Origin: JBDTLH01 sp039934875
Lineage (GTDB): Bacteria > Acidobacteriota > Terriglobia > Terriglobales > Acidobacteriaceae
Length of the DNA: 6,695 nt
Direction: 5' to 3'
Assembly (NCBI GenBank): GCA_039934875.1
Contig: JBDTLH010000193.1
Coordinates: 1-6,695, forward strand
The notes beneath the pieces are model-generated. The model saw only the letters and a program-made list of their open reading frames with translations. It was not told the DNA's origin and did not search any database. How positions within the stretch are numbered: the first letter of the stretch is position 1; the number at the start of each line of letters is the position of its first letter. Below are positions 1 to 5,032 of the stretch, one piece after another. The position numbers were made by a program, and so were the translations under genes.

Positions 1-278
1 TCCGTCCATTCCAATGCCGCGCGTTCGCGGTTTGTGAAGAACGGCGCCTCCCGCCACGCGCTCAGCACATAAATGCGTTGCTCTGTCTCGCCCTGCGCGC
101 GCGCATCCTTGGTGTGCATATCAATGCAAAACGCACAGCCGTTCATCTGCGAGGCGCGGATCTTGATCAGCTCCAGCAGTGGCGCCTCAATCCCGCAACC
201 GCGCACGAACGCTTCCGTCTCCAGCATTTTGCGCAGCGCTTCGGGGTTCGCCTTACGGTAATCGATACGTTGATTCAT
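1..278 (-). CDS. Carboxymuconolactone decarboxylase / AhpD-like protein (partial, C-terminus outside window)
   Basis: I translated this minus-strand reading frame by hand. It starts at the ATG at 278-276 (MNQRIDYRKANPEAL...) and runs without a stop for 92 codons to the window edge, so the C-terminus is missing. Residues 46-58 contain the alkylhydroperoxidase-core motif NGCAFCIDMHTKD, a CxxC pair (C48, C51) followed by H55. This is the peroxide-reducing centre of AhpD-type members of the carboxymuconolactone decarboxylase family. The following stretch (GETEQRIYVLSAWREAPFFTNRERAALEWT) is also typical of small cytoplasmic proteins of this family, usually about 150 residues long. With both cysteines and the histidine present, a thiol-dependent peroxidase or antioxidant role is more likely than true carboxymuconolactone decarboxylation; this is family inference. 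No other in-frame start lies just upstream and no strong Shine-Dalgarno sequence is visible. The start is only 14 nt beyond the rplS terminator. Confidence 0.9.
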   Translation of the reverse strand, partial: MNQRIDYRKANPEALRKMLETEAFVRGCGIEAPLLELIKIRASQMNGCAFCIDMHTKDARAQGETEQRIYVLSAWREAPFFTNRERAALEWT

Positions 279-292
279 ATGCCCAATGTAGC

Positions 293-319
293 AAAAGCCC
301 CAGGCACTTGCCCGGGGCT
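293..319 (-). terminator. Intrinsic terminator of rplS
   Basis: Read on the minus strand, AGCCCCGGGC, loop AAGT and GCCTGGGGCT form a 10-bp stem (319-296) with one G-U pair, followed by a short U run (UUUU, 296-293). On the plus strand the G-U position becomes an A-C mismatch, so the structure suits minus-strand RNA. It starts 16 nt after the rplS stop codon, as expected for a rho-independent terminator. The short U run leaves room for some readthrough into the AhpD-like gene. Confidence 0.75.
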
Positions 320-335
320 CCGCTCGCAAGAGATG

Positions 336-710
336 TTAGGCTCTCGCGGGCTTTTTGATGCGCTCGTCCACTTCTTTCAAGCGGGCGGCCTTGCCCTTCA
401 ACTCGCGCAGGAAATAGAGCTTCGCGCGCCGAACCTTCGAGGAGCGCAGCACTTCGATCTTATCGATCACTTTGCTGCTCACCGGAAAGATGCGCTCCAC
501 GCCCTGTCCGAAGCTGACCTTGCGCACGGTGAAGCTCGCCTGGGGGCCCTTCTTGTGCTTGATCACCAGGCCCTCGAATATCTGGACGCGCTCTTTCTCG
601 CCTTCCTTGATCTTCACGTGTACGCGCACCTGATCACCGGACTTGAACGGCGCCAGGTCCGTCCGCTGCAATTGCGAGGTCACCTTCGCCAACATGGGAT
701 GAATCGACAT
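336..710 (-). CDS. rplS: 50S ribosomal protein L19
   Basis: This is a 124-residue basic protein of the L19 family, which sits in the large ribosomal subunit at the interface with the small subunit. The family pattern is clear along its whole length: N-terminal MSIHPMLAKVTSQ, then FKSGDQVRVHVKIKEG (22-37), RVQIFEGLVIKHK (41-53), SFTVRKVSFGQGVERIFPV (59-77), and the C-terminal signature KIEVLRSSKVRRAKLYFLR (84-102). Within that signature S91 and F100 stand where many homologues have Gly and Tyr. E. coli L19 is about 115 residues, so the short lysine-rich tail here is slightly longer. The ATG is well supported by the Shine-Dalgarno GAAGGAA seven bases upstream. The gene is bounded by a terminator downstream and a 150-bp leader upstream, and the gene before it is an unrelated oxygenase. 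It therefore appears to be transcribed alone rather than with rpsP, rimM and trmD. Confidence 0.98.
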   Translation of the reverse strand: MSIHPMLAKVTSQLQRTDLAPFKSGDQVRVHVKIKEGEKERVQIFEGLVIKHKKGPQASFTVRKVSFGQGVERIFPVSSKVIDKIEVLRSSKVRRAKLYFLRELKGKAARLKEVDERIKKPARA

Positions 711-717
711 AAACTTA

Positions 718-724
718 TTCCTTC
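718..724 (-). promoter_or_regulatory. Shine-Dalgarno site of rplS
   Basis: The minus-strand sequence GAAGGAA is followed by a 7-nt spacer (TAAGTTT) and the rplS ATG. It is the clearest ribosome binding site in the window and fixes the rplS start. Confidence 0.8.
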
Positions 725-770
725 TTTGGGTAAACTTTGGGGGCGCAACCGCGCTTGATCGGCTCTCCGG

Positions 771-794
771 GGCTTATCTCTTGGGTAAGCCAAG
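771..794 (-). promoter_or_regulatory. Alternative hairpins in the rplS 5' leader
   Basis: On the minus strand, GGCTTA (791-786) and TAAGCC (776-771) form a perfect 6-bp stem around a 9-nt loop. A second stem, CTTGG (794-790) with CCAAG (784-780) around a 5-nt loop, uses part of the same bases, so the two cannot form together. A small GCGC-GGTT-GCGC hairpin lies nearer the gene (754-743). The stems are short. A role in autoregulation by L19 is only an inference from the known habit of ribosomal protein genes to carry regulatory leaders. Confidence 0.3.
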
Positions 795-813
795 CAGACG
801 GTGCGGAAGTCTT

Positions 814-842
814 ATTGTACAGCAACTCGTATAAATCCAGAC
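814..842 (-). promoter_or_regulatory. Candidate promoter for rplS
   Basis: The minus-strand sequence TACAAT (819-814) matches the -10 consensus at five of six positions and lies in an AT-richer patch than the surrounding DNA. No good -35 box is present at the usual spacing; only weak TG-containing matches lie about 17-19 bp upstream, around 837-842. Transcription would start near 807 and give a leader of about 97 nt that includes the alternative hairpins. The position between the oxygenase stop and rplS supports the idea. Confidence 0.35.
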
Positions 843-860
843 AGTCCGCGCCACGGCTCC

Positions 861-1985
861 CTAACTCCCCGCCCCCATCGCCTCGCTATAAAGCTGGTGC
901 CAGTGATGCACCCCGCGCTCCTGCTTTACCGAGTAGCGCCCGCGGTCATACGACTGCGACTTTAGATTTTTGTGGACGACCTCACAGATATGTCCATCTT
1001 CCAGCTGTATCTCGTCGGAAAATTTCATCGTCTGCTCCGCCGAGTCGATGCGGTCGAGAGGAAAATACCACTCGAAGATCGCGACGCAGGTCTCAGGGCC
1101 GCTAGGCAGCACAATATTGAGCGACACGTTATCGGGATAGCAATTCAGCATCCAGTTGGGAAAGATCCAGAAGTACTCCGCCGCCATATCGCCCTCGGCC
1201 TGCTTGTAGCGGCGATCCACCTTGGCCTCGTTCTCCGGTCCGCGAATCGGGCTTGCCTGCAAAGAATGCCGCTCATATAGCCTGGTCACATATCCGTTGT
1301 AATCGAGTTCGCGATTCAAACTGGGATGCACACTGGGCAGGTGGTATCCCTCGAGAAAGTTATCGATATAGACCTTCCAGTTGCACGCCATGTGATAGTC
1401 GCGCCGTCCCGCCAGCCGCATATCGCCGAAGCGATACTTTGCCGCCTGTCGCGGCAGCTCGCGCAGCGATTGCAACAGCGGCTGCGCTTCAGGATCGAGG
1501 TTGACGAAGACCTGCCCTTCCCACTCCGCAACCAGAACGGGGCGGAGCGAAAAATCCTCATGATGGAATTCGCACGTGCCTTCCATCTCGGGGGCGTTGA
1601 TGAGCTTGCCTTCGAGCGAATACGTCCAGCCGTGGTAGAGGCAGCGAAAGAGCTTGCGGGTGCCGCAGCCCTCGGCGGGAGGTCCCGCGCGATGGCGACA
1701 GACGTTATAGAAGCCGCGCAGTTGGGCCGCCGTGTCGCGCACCAGCAGCAACGGCTCGCCGCATAGATCGGCGGTGAAATAATCGCCCGGCTTCGCCACC
1801 TGATTGCTGCGCCCTACGATCTGCCAGGTGCGCCAGAAGATGTTCCGCTTCTCCCGCGCGAGCTGCGCCGGATCGACATAGTAGCCCGACGGCAGGGTAT
1901 GGGCATGTTCGATGTCTGCAATCAACCCTCGCTCTGAAATGGTGTTGACGGTTTGCTCCATAGTTGAGTAGTTTCGAGTCCACAT
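861..1985 (-). CDS. Rieske non-heme iron oxygenase, alpha subunit
   Basis: This 374-residue protein is a Rieske-type ring-hydroxylating or monooxygenase alpha subunit, a cytoplasmic enzyme that uses electrons from a reductase to activate O2. The N-terminal Rieske [2Fe-2S] domain shows C96-x-H98 (CRHRAG) and C115-xx-H118 (CLYHGW). The catalytic domain shows NWKVYIDNFLEGYHLPSVHP (202-221), with H215 and H220 as iron ligands and D330 (QLEDGH) as the probable third ligand. GRYSVKQERGVHHWHQL (349-365) is the usual C-terminal family motif. E212 occupies the bridging position between the clusters, where naphthalene dioxygenase has Asp. Glu there is known from enzymes acting on quaternary amines such as carnitine monooxygenase CntA, but it is not proof of substrate. 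No ferredoxin, reductase or beta subunit lies in the window. The start is uncertain: ATG 1985-1983 overlaps the start of the divergent permease, and Met9 (1961-1959) is a credible alternative. Neither has a good Shine-Dalgarno sequence. Confidence 0.93.
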   Translation of the reverse strand: MWTRNYSTMEQTVNTISERGLIADIEHAHTLPSGYYVDPAQLAREKRNIFWRTWQIVGRSNQVAKPGDYFTADLCGEPLLLVRDTAAQLRGFYNVCRHRAGPPAEGCGTRKLFRCLYHGWTYSLEGKLINAPEMEGTCEFHHEDFSLRPVLVAEWEGQVFVNLDPEAQPLLQSLRELPRQAAKYRFGDMRLAGRRDYHMACNWKVYIDNFLEGYHLPSVHPSLNRELDYNGYVTRLYERHSLQASPIRGPENEAKVDRRYKQAEGDMAAEYFWIFPNWMLNCYPDNVSLNIVLPSGPETCVAIFEWYFPLDRIDSAEQTMKFSDEIQLEDGHICEVVHKNLKSQSYDRGRYSVKQERGVHHWHQLYSEAMGAGS

Positions 1986-1993
1986 GGATTATA
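1945..1993. promoter_or_regulatory. Divergent start and promoter region between oxygenase and permease
   Basis: The palindrome CATG at 1983-1986 supplies the first ATG of both divergent genes, so any promoters must lie inside coding sequence. On the minus strand a perfect TATAAT occurs at 1993-1988, inside permease codons 2-4. It would start transcription near 1981, after the oxygenase Met1 codon, which would favour Met9; no good -35 accompanies it. On the plus strand TTGACG (1945-1950) resembles a -35 box, with a poor -10 match TAGTTT (1969-1974) at 18-bp spacing. These are consensus matches by eye only. Confidence 0.3.
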
Positions 1994-3408
1994 TCCAAGC
2001 AGCAGCGGTTGAAGCCGCCGCGAGCCCGCCCGCGCAGCACGAAAAGCCTACGCTGGTGCGAGGCATGTCGCTCACCGATGCGGTGCTGCTGCTGGTAGGG
2101 GGGACGATCGGCTCTGGCCTTTTTCTCACCTCCGCGGATGTCGCCTCTTCGGTGCGCACTCCGCTGCTATTCATGCTGGCCTGGATCGCCGGCATGGTGG
2201 TCGCTGCGCTCGCTTCGCTCTCTATGGCGGAACTCGGCGCGATGTATCCCGAAGCCGGCGGCCAATACATCTACCTGCGCGAGGCCTATGGCGAGTTCGT
2301 CGCCTTTCTCTATGGCTGGATGATATTTTCCGTCAACGTAACCGGCAGTCTCGCCGCCATTGCCGCCGGCTTCGCTGCCTACACCGGAGCGGTCGTCCCC
2401 GCCCTCTATGCTTCGCGCCCGATCTTCTCAGTGCTGGGGTGGACGCTCAACGTCGGTCATCTCACCGCGATAGGCGCACTGGTTTTTTTGACCTGGGTCA
2501 ACGTTATCGGCCTGCGCCGCGCCGTCATCCTGCAAAATGTCGCGACCTGGGCGAAGTTCGCCGCCATCGGCGCGTTCCTGCTGCTCGGATTCAGCCTCGG
2601 CCGCGGGCACTGGTCTAACTTCACCCGCTCCCTGACAACGACCGGGCATTACAGCATGGGTGAGCTGATGAGCGGCTTTGGTGTCGCCATGATCGCCGTC
2701 TTCTGGGTCTATGACGGATGGGTGTATATCACCTGGGTCGCCGGGGAGATTAAGCAGCCGCAGCGCAACATCCCGCGTGCGCTCATCATCGCCGTCGCCA
2801 TCATTGGGGCGGTCGTGGTTTCTCTCAACGTTCTGTATCTCTATGCCATGCCGCTGGAGACCATGGCAAATCAGCCCACTGTGGCGGAATCCGCCGCGCG
2901 CATGATGTTCTTCCCCGCCGCCGGGCGCTGGCTGGGCGCGCTGGTTGCCGTCTCCTGCTTCGGAGCCGCCGCCGCCTGCGTAATGAGCGGCGCACGGGTT
3001 TACTATGCCATGGCGAAGGACGGGGTTTTTTTTCAGAAGCTCGCGGAGGTAAGCCCGCGCTGGCGTACCCCCGCCTTCAGCCTGATCGTGCAGTGCGTCT
3101 GGGCGTCGGTGCTGGTGCTCTCCGGACGCTATGACCAGCTCTTCACCTACGTCATCTTCATCAGCGTGATCGCGTATGCCCTCTCCGCTTCGGCGCTCTT
3201 CGTGTTGCGCCGCAAGCACCCCGAAATGCCGCGCAGCTTCAAGTGCCCAGGATATCCCTGGGTCCCGCTCGCGTATTGCGTCATCTCGGGAGCGTGGGCG
3301 TTAAATACCATCTGGAGAAAGCCGCAGGAGTCGCTTGCGGGAATCGGAATCATGCTGCTGGGAACTCCGGCCTATCTTTATTGGCGCAGGCAGAAGCGGC
3401 AAACATAG
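1984..3408 (+). CDS. APC-superfamily amino acid permease
   Basis: This is a 474-residue integral membrane transporter of the amino acid-polyamine-organocation superfamily, closest in pattern to LAT-like permeases. It has about 12 predicted hydrophobic segments. The unwound TM1 substrate-binding motif is GGTIGSGLFLTS (39-50). YPEAGGQYIYLREAYG (88-103) is the conserved TM3-start region, and YDGWVYITWVAGEIKQPQRN (243-262) is the TM6 region and following loop. SGARVYYAMAKDGVFF (335-350) and the RTPAFSLIVQC segment (361-371) are also characteristic. The start at 1984 is chosen because the segment before TM1, KPTLVRGMSLTDA, matches the family and no other suitable start precedes it; Met28 would cut into this segment. 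No strong Shine-Dalgarno sequence is visible. The gene is divergent from the Rieske oxygenase, suggesting import of its substrate or a related compound. Substrate specificity cannot be read from the sequence. T7 and T8 tracts occur at 2483-2489 and 3026-3033. Confidence 0.95.
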   Translation: MDYIQAAAVEAAASPPAQHEKPTLVRGMSLTDAVLLLVGGTIGSGLFLTSADVASSVRTPLLFMLAWIAGMVVAALASLSMAELGAMYPEAGGQYIYLREAYGEFVAFLYGWMIFSVNVTGSLAAIAAGFAAYTGAVVPALYASRPIFSVLGWTLNVGHLTAIGALVFLTWVNVIGLRRAVILQNVATWAKFAAIGAFLLLGFSLGRGHWSNFTRSLTTTGHYSMGELMSGFGVAMIAVFWVYDGWVYITWVAGEIKQPQRNIPRALIIAVAIIGAVVVSLNVLYLYAMPLETMANQPTVAESAARMMFFPAAGRWLGALVAVSCFGAAAACVMSGARVYYAMAKDGVFFQKLAEVSPRWRTPAFSLIVQCVWASVLVLSGRYDQLFTYVIFISVIAYALSASALFVLRRKHPEMPRSFKCPGYPWVPLAYCVISGAWALNTIWRKPQESLAGIGIMLLGTPAYLYWRRQKRQT

Positions 3409-3464
3409 CGGCTTGCGAGATGCCCAGAGCGCAGGCATGGGAACGATCTTTCGAAACGCTGAGC

Positions 3465-3470
3465 TATACT
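3465..3470 (+). promoter_or_regulatory. Candidate -10 box upstream of SIMPL gene
   Basis: TATACT matches the -10 consensus at five of six positions and lies 22 bp before the ATG at 3493. No convincing -35 box is seen at 16-18 bp spacing. No terminator hairpin separates the permease stop (3408) from this gene, so readthrough from the permease is equally possible. Confidence 0.3.
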
Positions 3471-3492
3471 GACCGGGCCAGCAGGCACGCAG

Positions 3493-4248
3493 ATGAACAC
3501 TATCGCAACCAATCGCGGCGGAATGACGATACTGGGGTTGCTGCTCGCGTTGGGCCTAATCGCCGGCGGGTGGATACTCGGCGCGCAGATCAAGGCCACC
3601 CGTCTCGGCGACCGCTACGTGACCGTCAAGGGACTGGTGGAACGCAAAGTGAAGTCCGATCTCGCCGTATGGCCTCTCACCTATAAAGAGGCGGGAGACA
3701 ATTTATCCGTGCTCTACGCCAAGACCGAGGCGGACAAGAAAACTATCCTGCAGTTTCTTTCGGACCAAGGCATTCAGAGCTCTGAAATCGAGCTCGGCGT
3801 CGTTCGCGTGGTGGATACGCAGGCACAGGAGTACGGAGGCGTCCGCGCGCCTCACCGCTATATCGTCGAACAGCAAATCACGGTGCGGACGCCACGGGTA
3901 GATACTGTGGCAGCCGCCGCGCAGAAGACCATTCAACTGTTGCAGAAGGGAATAGTTTTGGGTGGCAATCCGGGCCAGGGTTTGGCATACAAATTCACCG
4001 CACTCAACTCCATCAAGCCGGACATGATCACCGAAGCCACTCGCAATGCCCGTGCCGCCGCCGATCGCTTCGCCTCCGATTCCGGGAGCCAGGTCGGCGC
4101 CATTCGCCAGGCGAACCAGGGAGTGTTCTCGATACTTCCCGCCGACGAGGTGAGCGGCGTCGCCGAGGGCGGATACTCGAACCCGGACAGCAGCATGATG
4201 AAGACCGTGCGGGTCGTGACCTCGGTGGATTACTATTTGGAAAAATAG
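3493..4248 (+). CDS. Membrane-anchored SIMPL (DUF541) domain protein
   Basis: This 251-residue protein belongs to the SIMPL/DUF541 family, which includes E. coli YggE, a periplasmic protein linked to oxidative stress defence; its biochemical role remains unclear. Residues 12-32 form one hydrophobic segment (TILGLLLALGLIAGGWILGA), a signal anchor that would place the rest outside the cytoplasmic membrane. The domain follows with RYVTVKGLVERKVKSDLAVW (41-60). The second half has KFTALNSIKPDMITEATRNA (167-186), then DSGSQVGAIRQANQGVFSI (196-214), and ends in a beta-strand TVRVVTSVDYYLE. These are the regular features of the family, and the length is close to normal. ATG 3493 is preceded by AGG at a 7-nt spacing; Met11 (3523) is an alternative but would begin right at the membrane segment. 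The gene lies 84 bp after the permease and converges on the methyltransferase across 60 bp that show only a weak GGCG-AGGA-CGCC hairpin (4274-4285) and no U run. Confidence 0.92.
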   Translation: MNTIATNRGGMTILGLLLALGLIAGGWILGAQIKATRLGDRYVTVKGLVERKVKSDLAVWPLTYKEAGDNLSVLYAKTEADKKTILQFLSDQGIQSSEIELGVVRVVDTQAQEYGGVRAPHRYIVEQQITVRTPRVDTVAAAAQKTIQLLQKGIVLGGNPGQGLAYKFTALNSIKPDMITEATRNARAAADRFASDSGSQVGAIRQANQGVFSILPADEVSGVAEGGYSNPDSSMMKTVRVVTSVDYYLEK

Positions 4249-4308
4249 CGCGGATGATTAGAGGACTTTGGTTGGCGAGGACGCCGCCCCTCCCCAGCAC
4301 GCCGCTGA

Positions 4309-4989
4309 TCACTGACCGGTAATCACCAGCGCCAGGGTGAAGCCGTCGTATCCTTTGCTGCCCACGGTCTGAATGGTGGTCGCGCTCACGCGAGGTTCCA
4401 TCGCCAGCAGTTCGTTGAAGCGGCGCACCCCTTGTACATCGGGATCGCCGCTCTCAGCTTCAATCACCGCGCCTTTGCGCACCACATTATCCACGATAAT
4501 TACGCTGCCGGAATGCGAGAGCTGGAGCGACCAGCGAAAGTATTCCGGGATGTTCGCTTTGTCGGCATCGATGAAGATCAGGTCAAAGGGAGCGCGGTCC
4601 TCGGCGGCGATTTGCGGCAGTGTGTCCAATGCCTTTCCCAAACGCAGATCAACGATATCGGAGAGACCGGCGCGGGCGATGTTAGCGCGGGCGACTTCGG
4701 CGTGTTTGGGATCGGCCTCCAGGGTGATTAAACGGCCCTGGGCGGGTAGCGCGCGGGCAAGCCAGATGGTGCTGTAGCCCCCGAGTGTTCCGATTTCCAG
4801 AATGTTGCGCGCGCCCTGAATGCGCACAAGTAGGTGCAGCAACTTGCCCTGATTGGGTGCGACCTGAATGGAAGGCAGCCCAGCAGCGGCGCTCGCCTGT
4901 AGCGCTCCGTCGAGCGCCGGATCGGAGGGAATTAAGGAATCTGTAATGTAGCTGTCAACCGCGGTCCATTGCTCTTGATTCATAGACAT
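4309..4989 (-). CDS. Class I SAM-dependent O-methyltransferase (COMT-like, family 3)
   Basis: This 226-residue soluble enzyme has the O-methyltransferase family 3 fold, which transfers a methyl group from S-adenosylmethionine to hydroxyl groups, often of catechols, using a divalent metal. The SAM-binding motif I is NILEIGTLGGYSTIWLA (62-78), and the acidic end of strand 2 is TLEADP (89-94). The metal-site residues D141 (FDLIFIDADK, 135-144) and D167-N168 (IIVDNVVRKG, 164-173) are all present. The C-terminus FTLALVITGQ is the usual last strand. Length is normal for bacterial members. Met1 (4989-4987) and Met3 (4983-4981) are both possible starts and neither has a recognisable Shine-Dalgarno sequence. 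The gene lies 43 bp downstream of the M14-type peptidase on the same strand, so co-transcription is plausible, with a hairpin in between. The physiological substrate is unknown; caffeoyl-CoA or catechol O-methyltransferase names would be over-specific. Confidence 0.94.
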   Translation of the reverse strand: MSMNQEQWTAVDSYITDSLIPSDPALDGALQASAAAGLPSIQVAPNQGKLLHLLVRIQGARNILEIGTLGGYSTIWLARALPAQGRLITLEADPKHAEVARANIARAGLSDIVDLRLGKALDTLPQIAAEDRAPFDLIFIDADKANIPEYFRWSLQLSHSGSVIIVDNVVRKGAVIEAESGDPDVQGVRRFNELLAMEPRVSATTIQTVGSKGYDGFTLALVITGQ

Positions 4990-4998
4990 ATAGATTAC

Positions 4999-5024
4999 GA
5001 TGGCGGCCCTGGTGACACGCCATC
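4999..5024 (-). promoter_or_regulatory. Stem-loop between peptidase and methyltransferase genes
   Basis: GATGGCG (4999-5005) and CGCCATC (5018-5024) form a perfect 7-bp inverted repeat around a 12-nt loop, with two more outer A-T pairs after a single mismatch. It fills most of the 43-bp gap between the peptidase stop and the methyltransferase start. On the minus strand it is followed by GTAATCTAT, which is not a U run. An mRNA-stabilising or processing hairpin, an operator, or a weak terminator are all possible. Confidence 0.4.
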
Positions 5025-5032
5025 ATAGTTAT

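Noticed and set aside
78..758. 226-codon plus-strand open frame covering rplS and part of the AhpD-like gene
   Set aside because: It is antisense to two clearly recognised genes, its product resembles no family I know, and long antisense frames are common in GC-rich DNA.
1326..1766. 146-codon plus-strand open frame opposite the Rieske oxygenase
   Set aside because: The minus strand carries the intact Rieske and iron-binding motifs; this is a frame shadow.
2428..3219. 263-codon minus-strand open frame inside the permease gene
   Set aside because: The translation is His/Gly/Glu-rich and low in hydrophobic residues, typical of the reverse of a membrane protein gene. The plus strand is a convincing APC permease.
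4249..4308. Possible bidirectional terminator between the convergent SIMPL and methyltransferase genes
   Set aside because: Only a 4-bp GGCG/CGCC stem (4274-4285) is visible and no U run follows on either strand.
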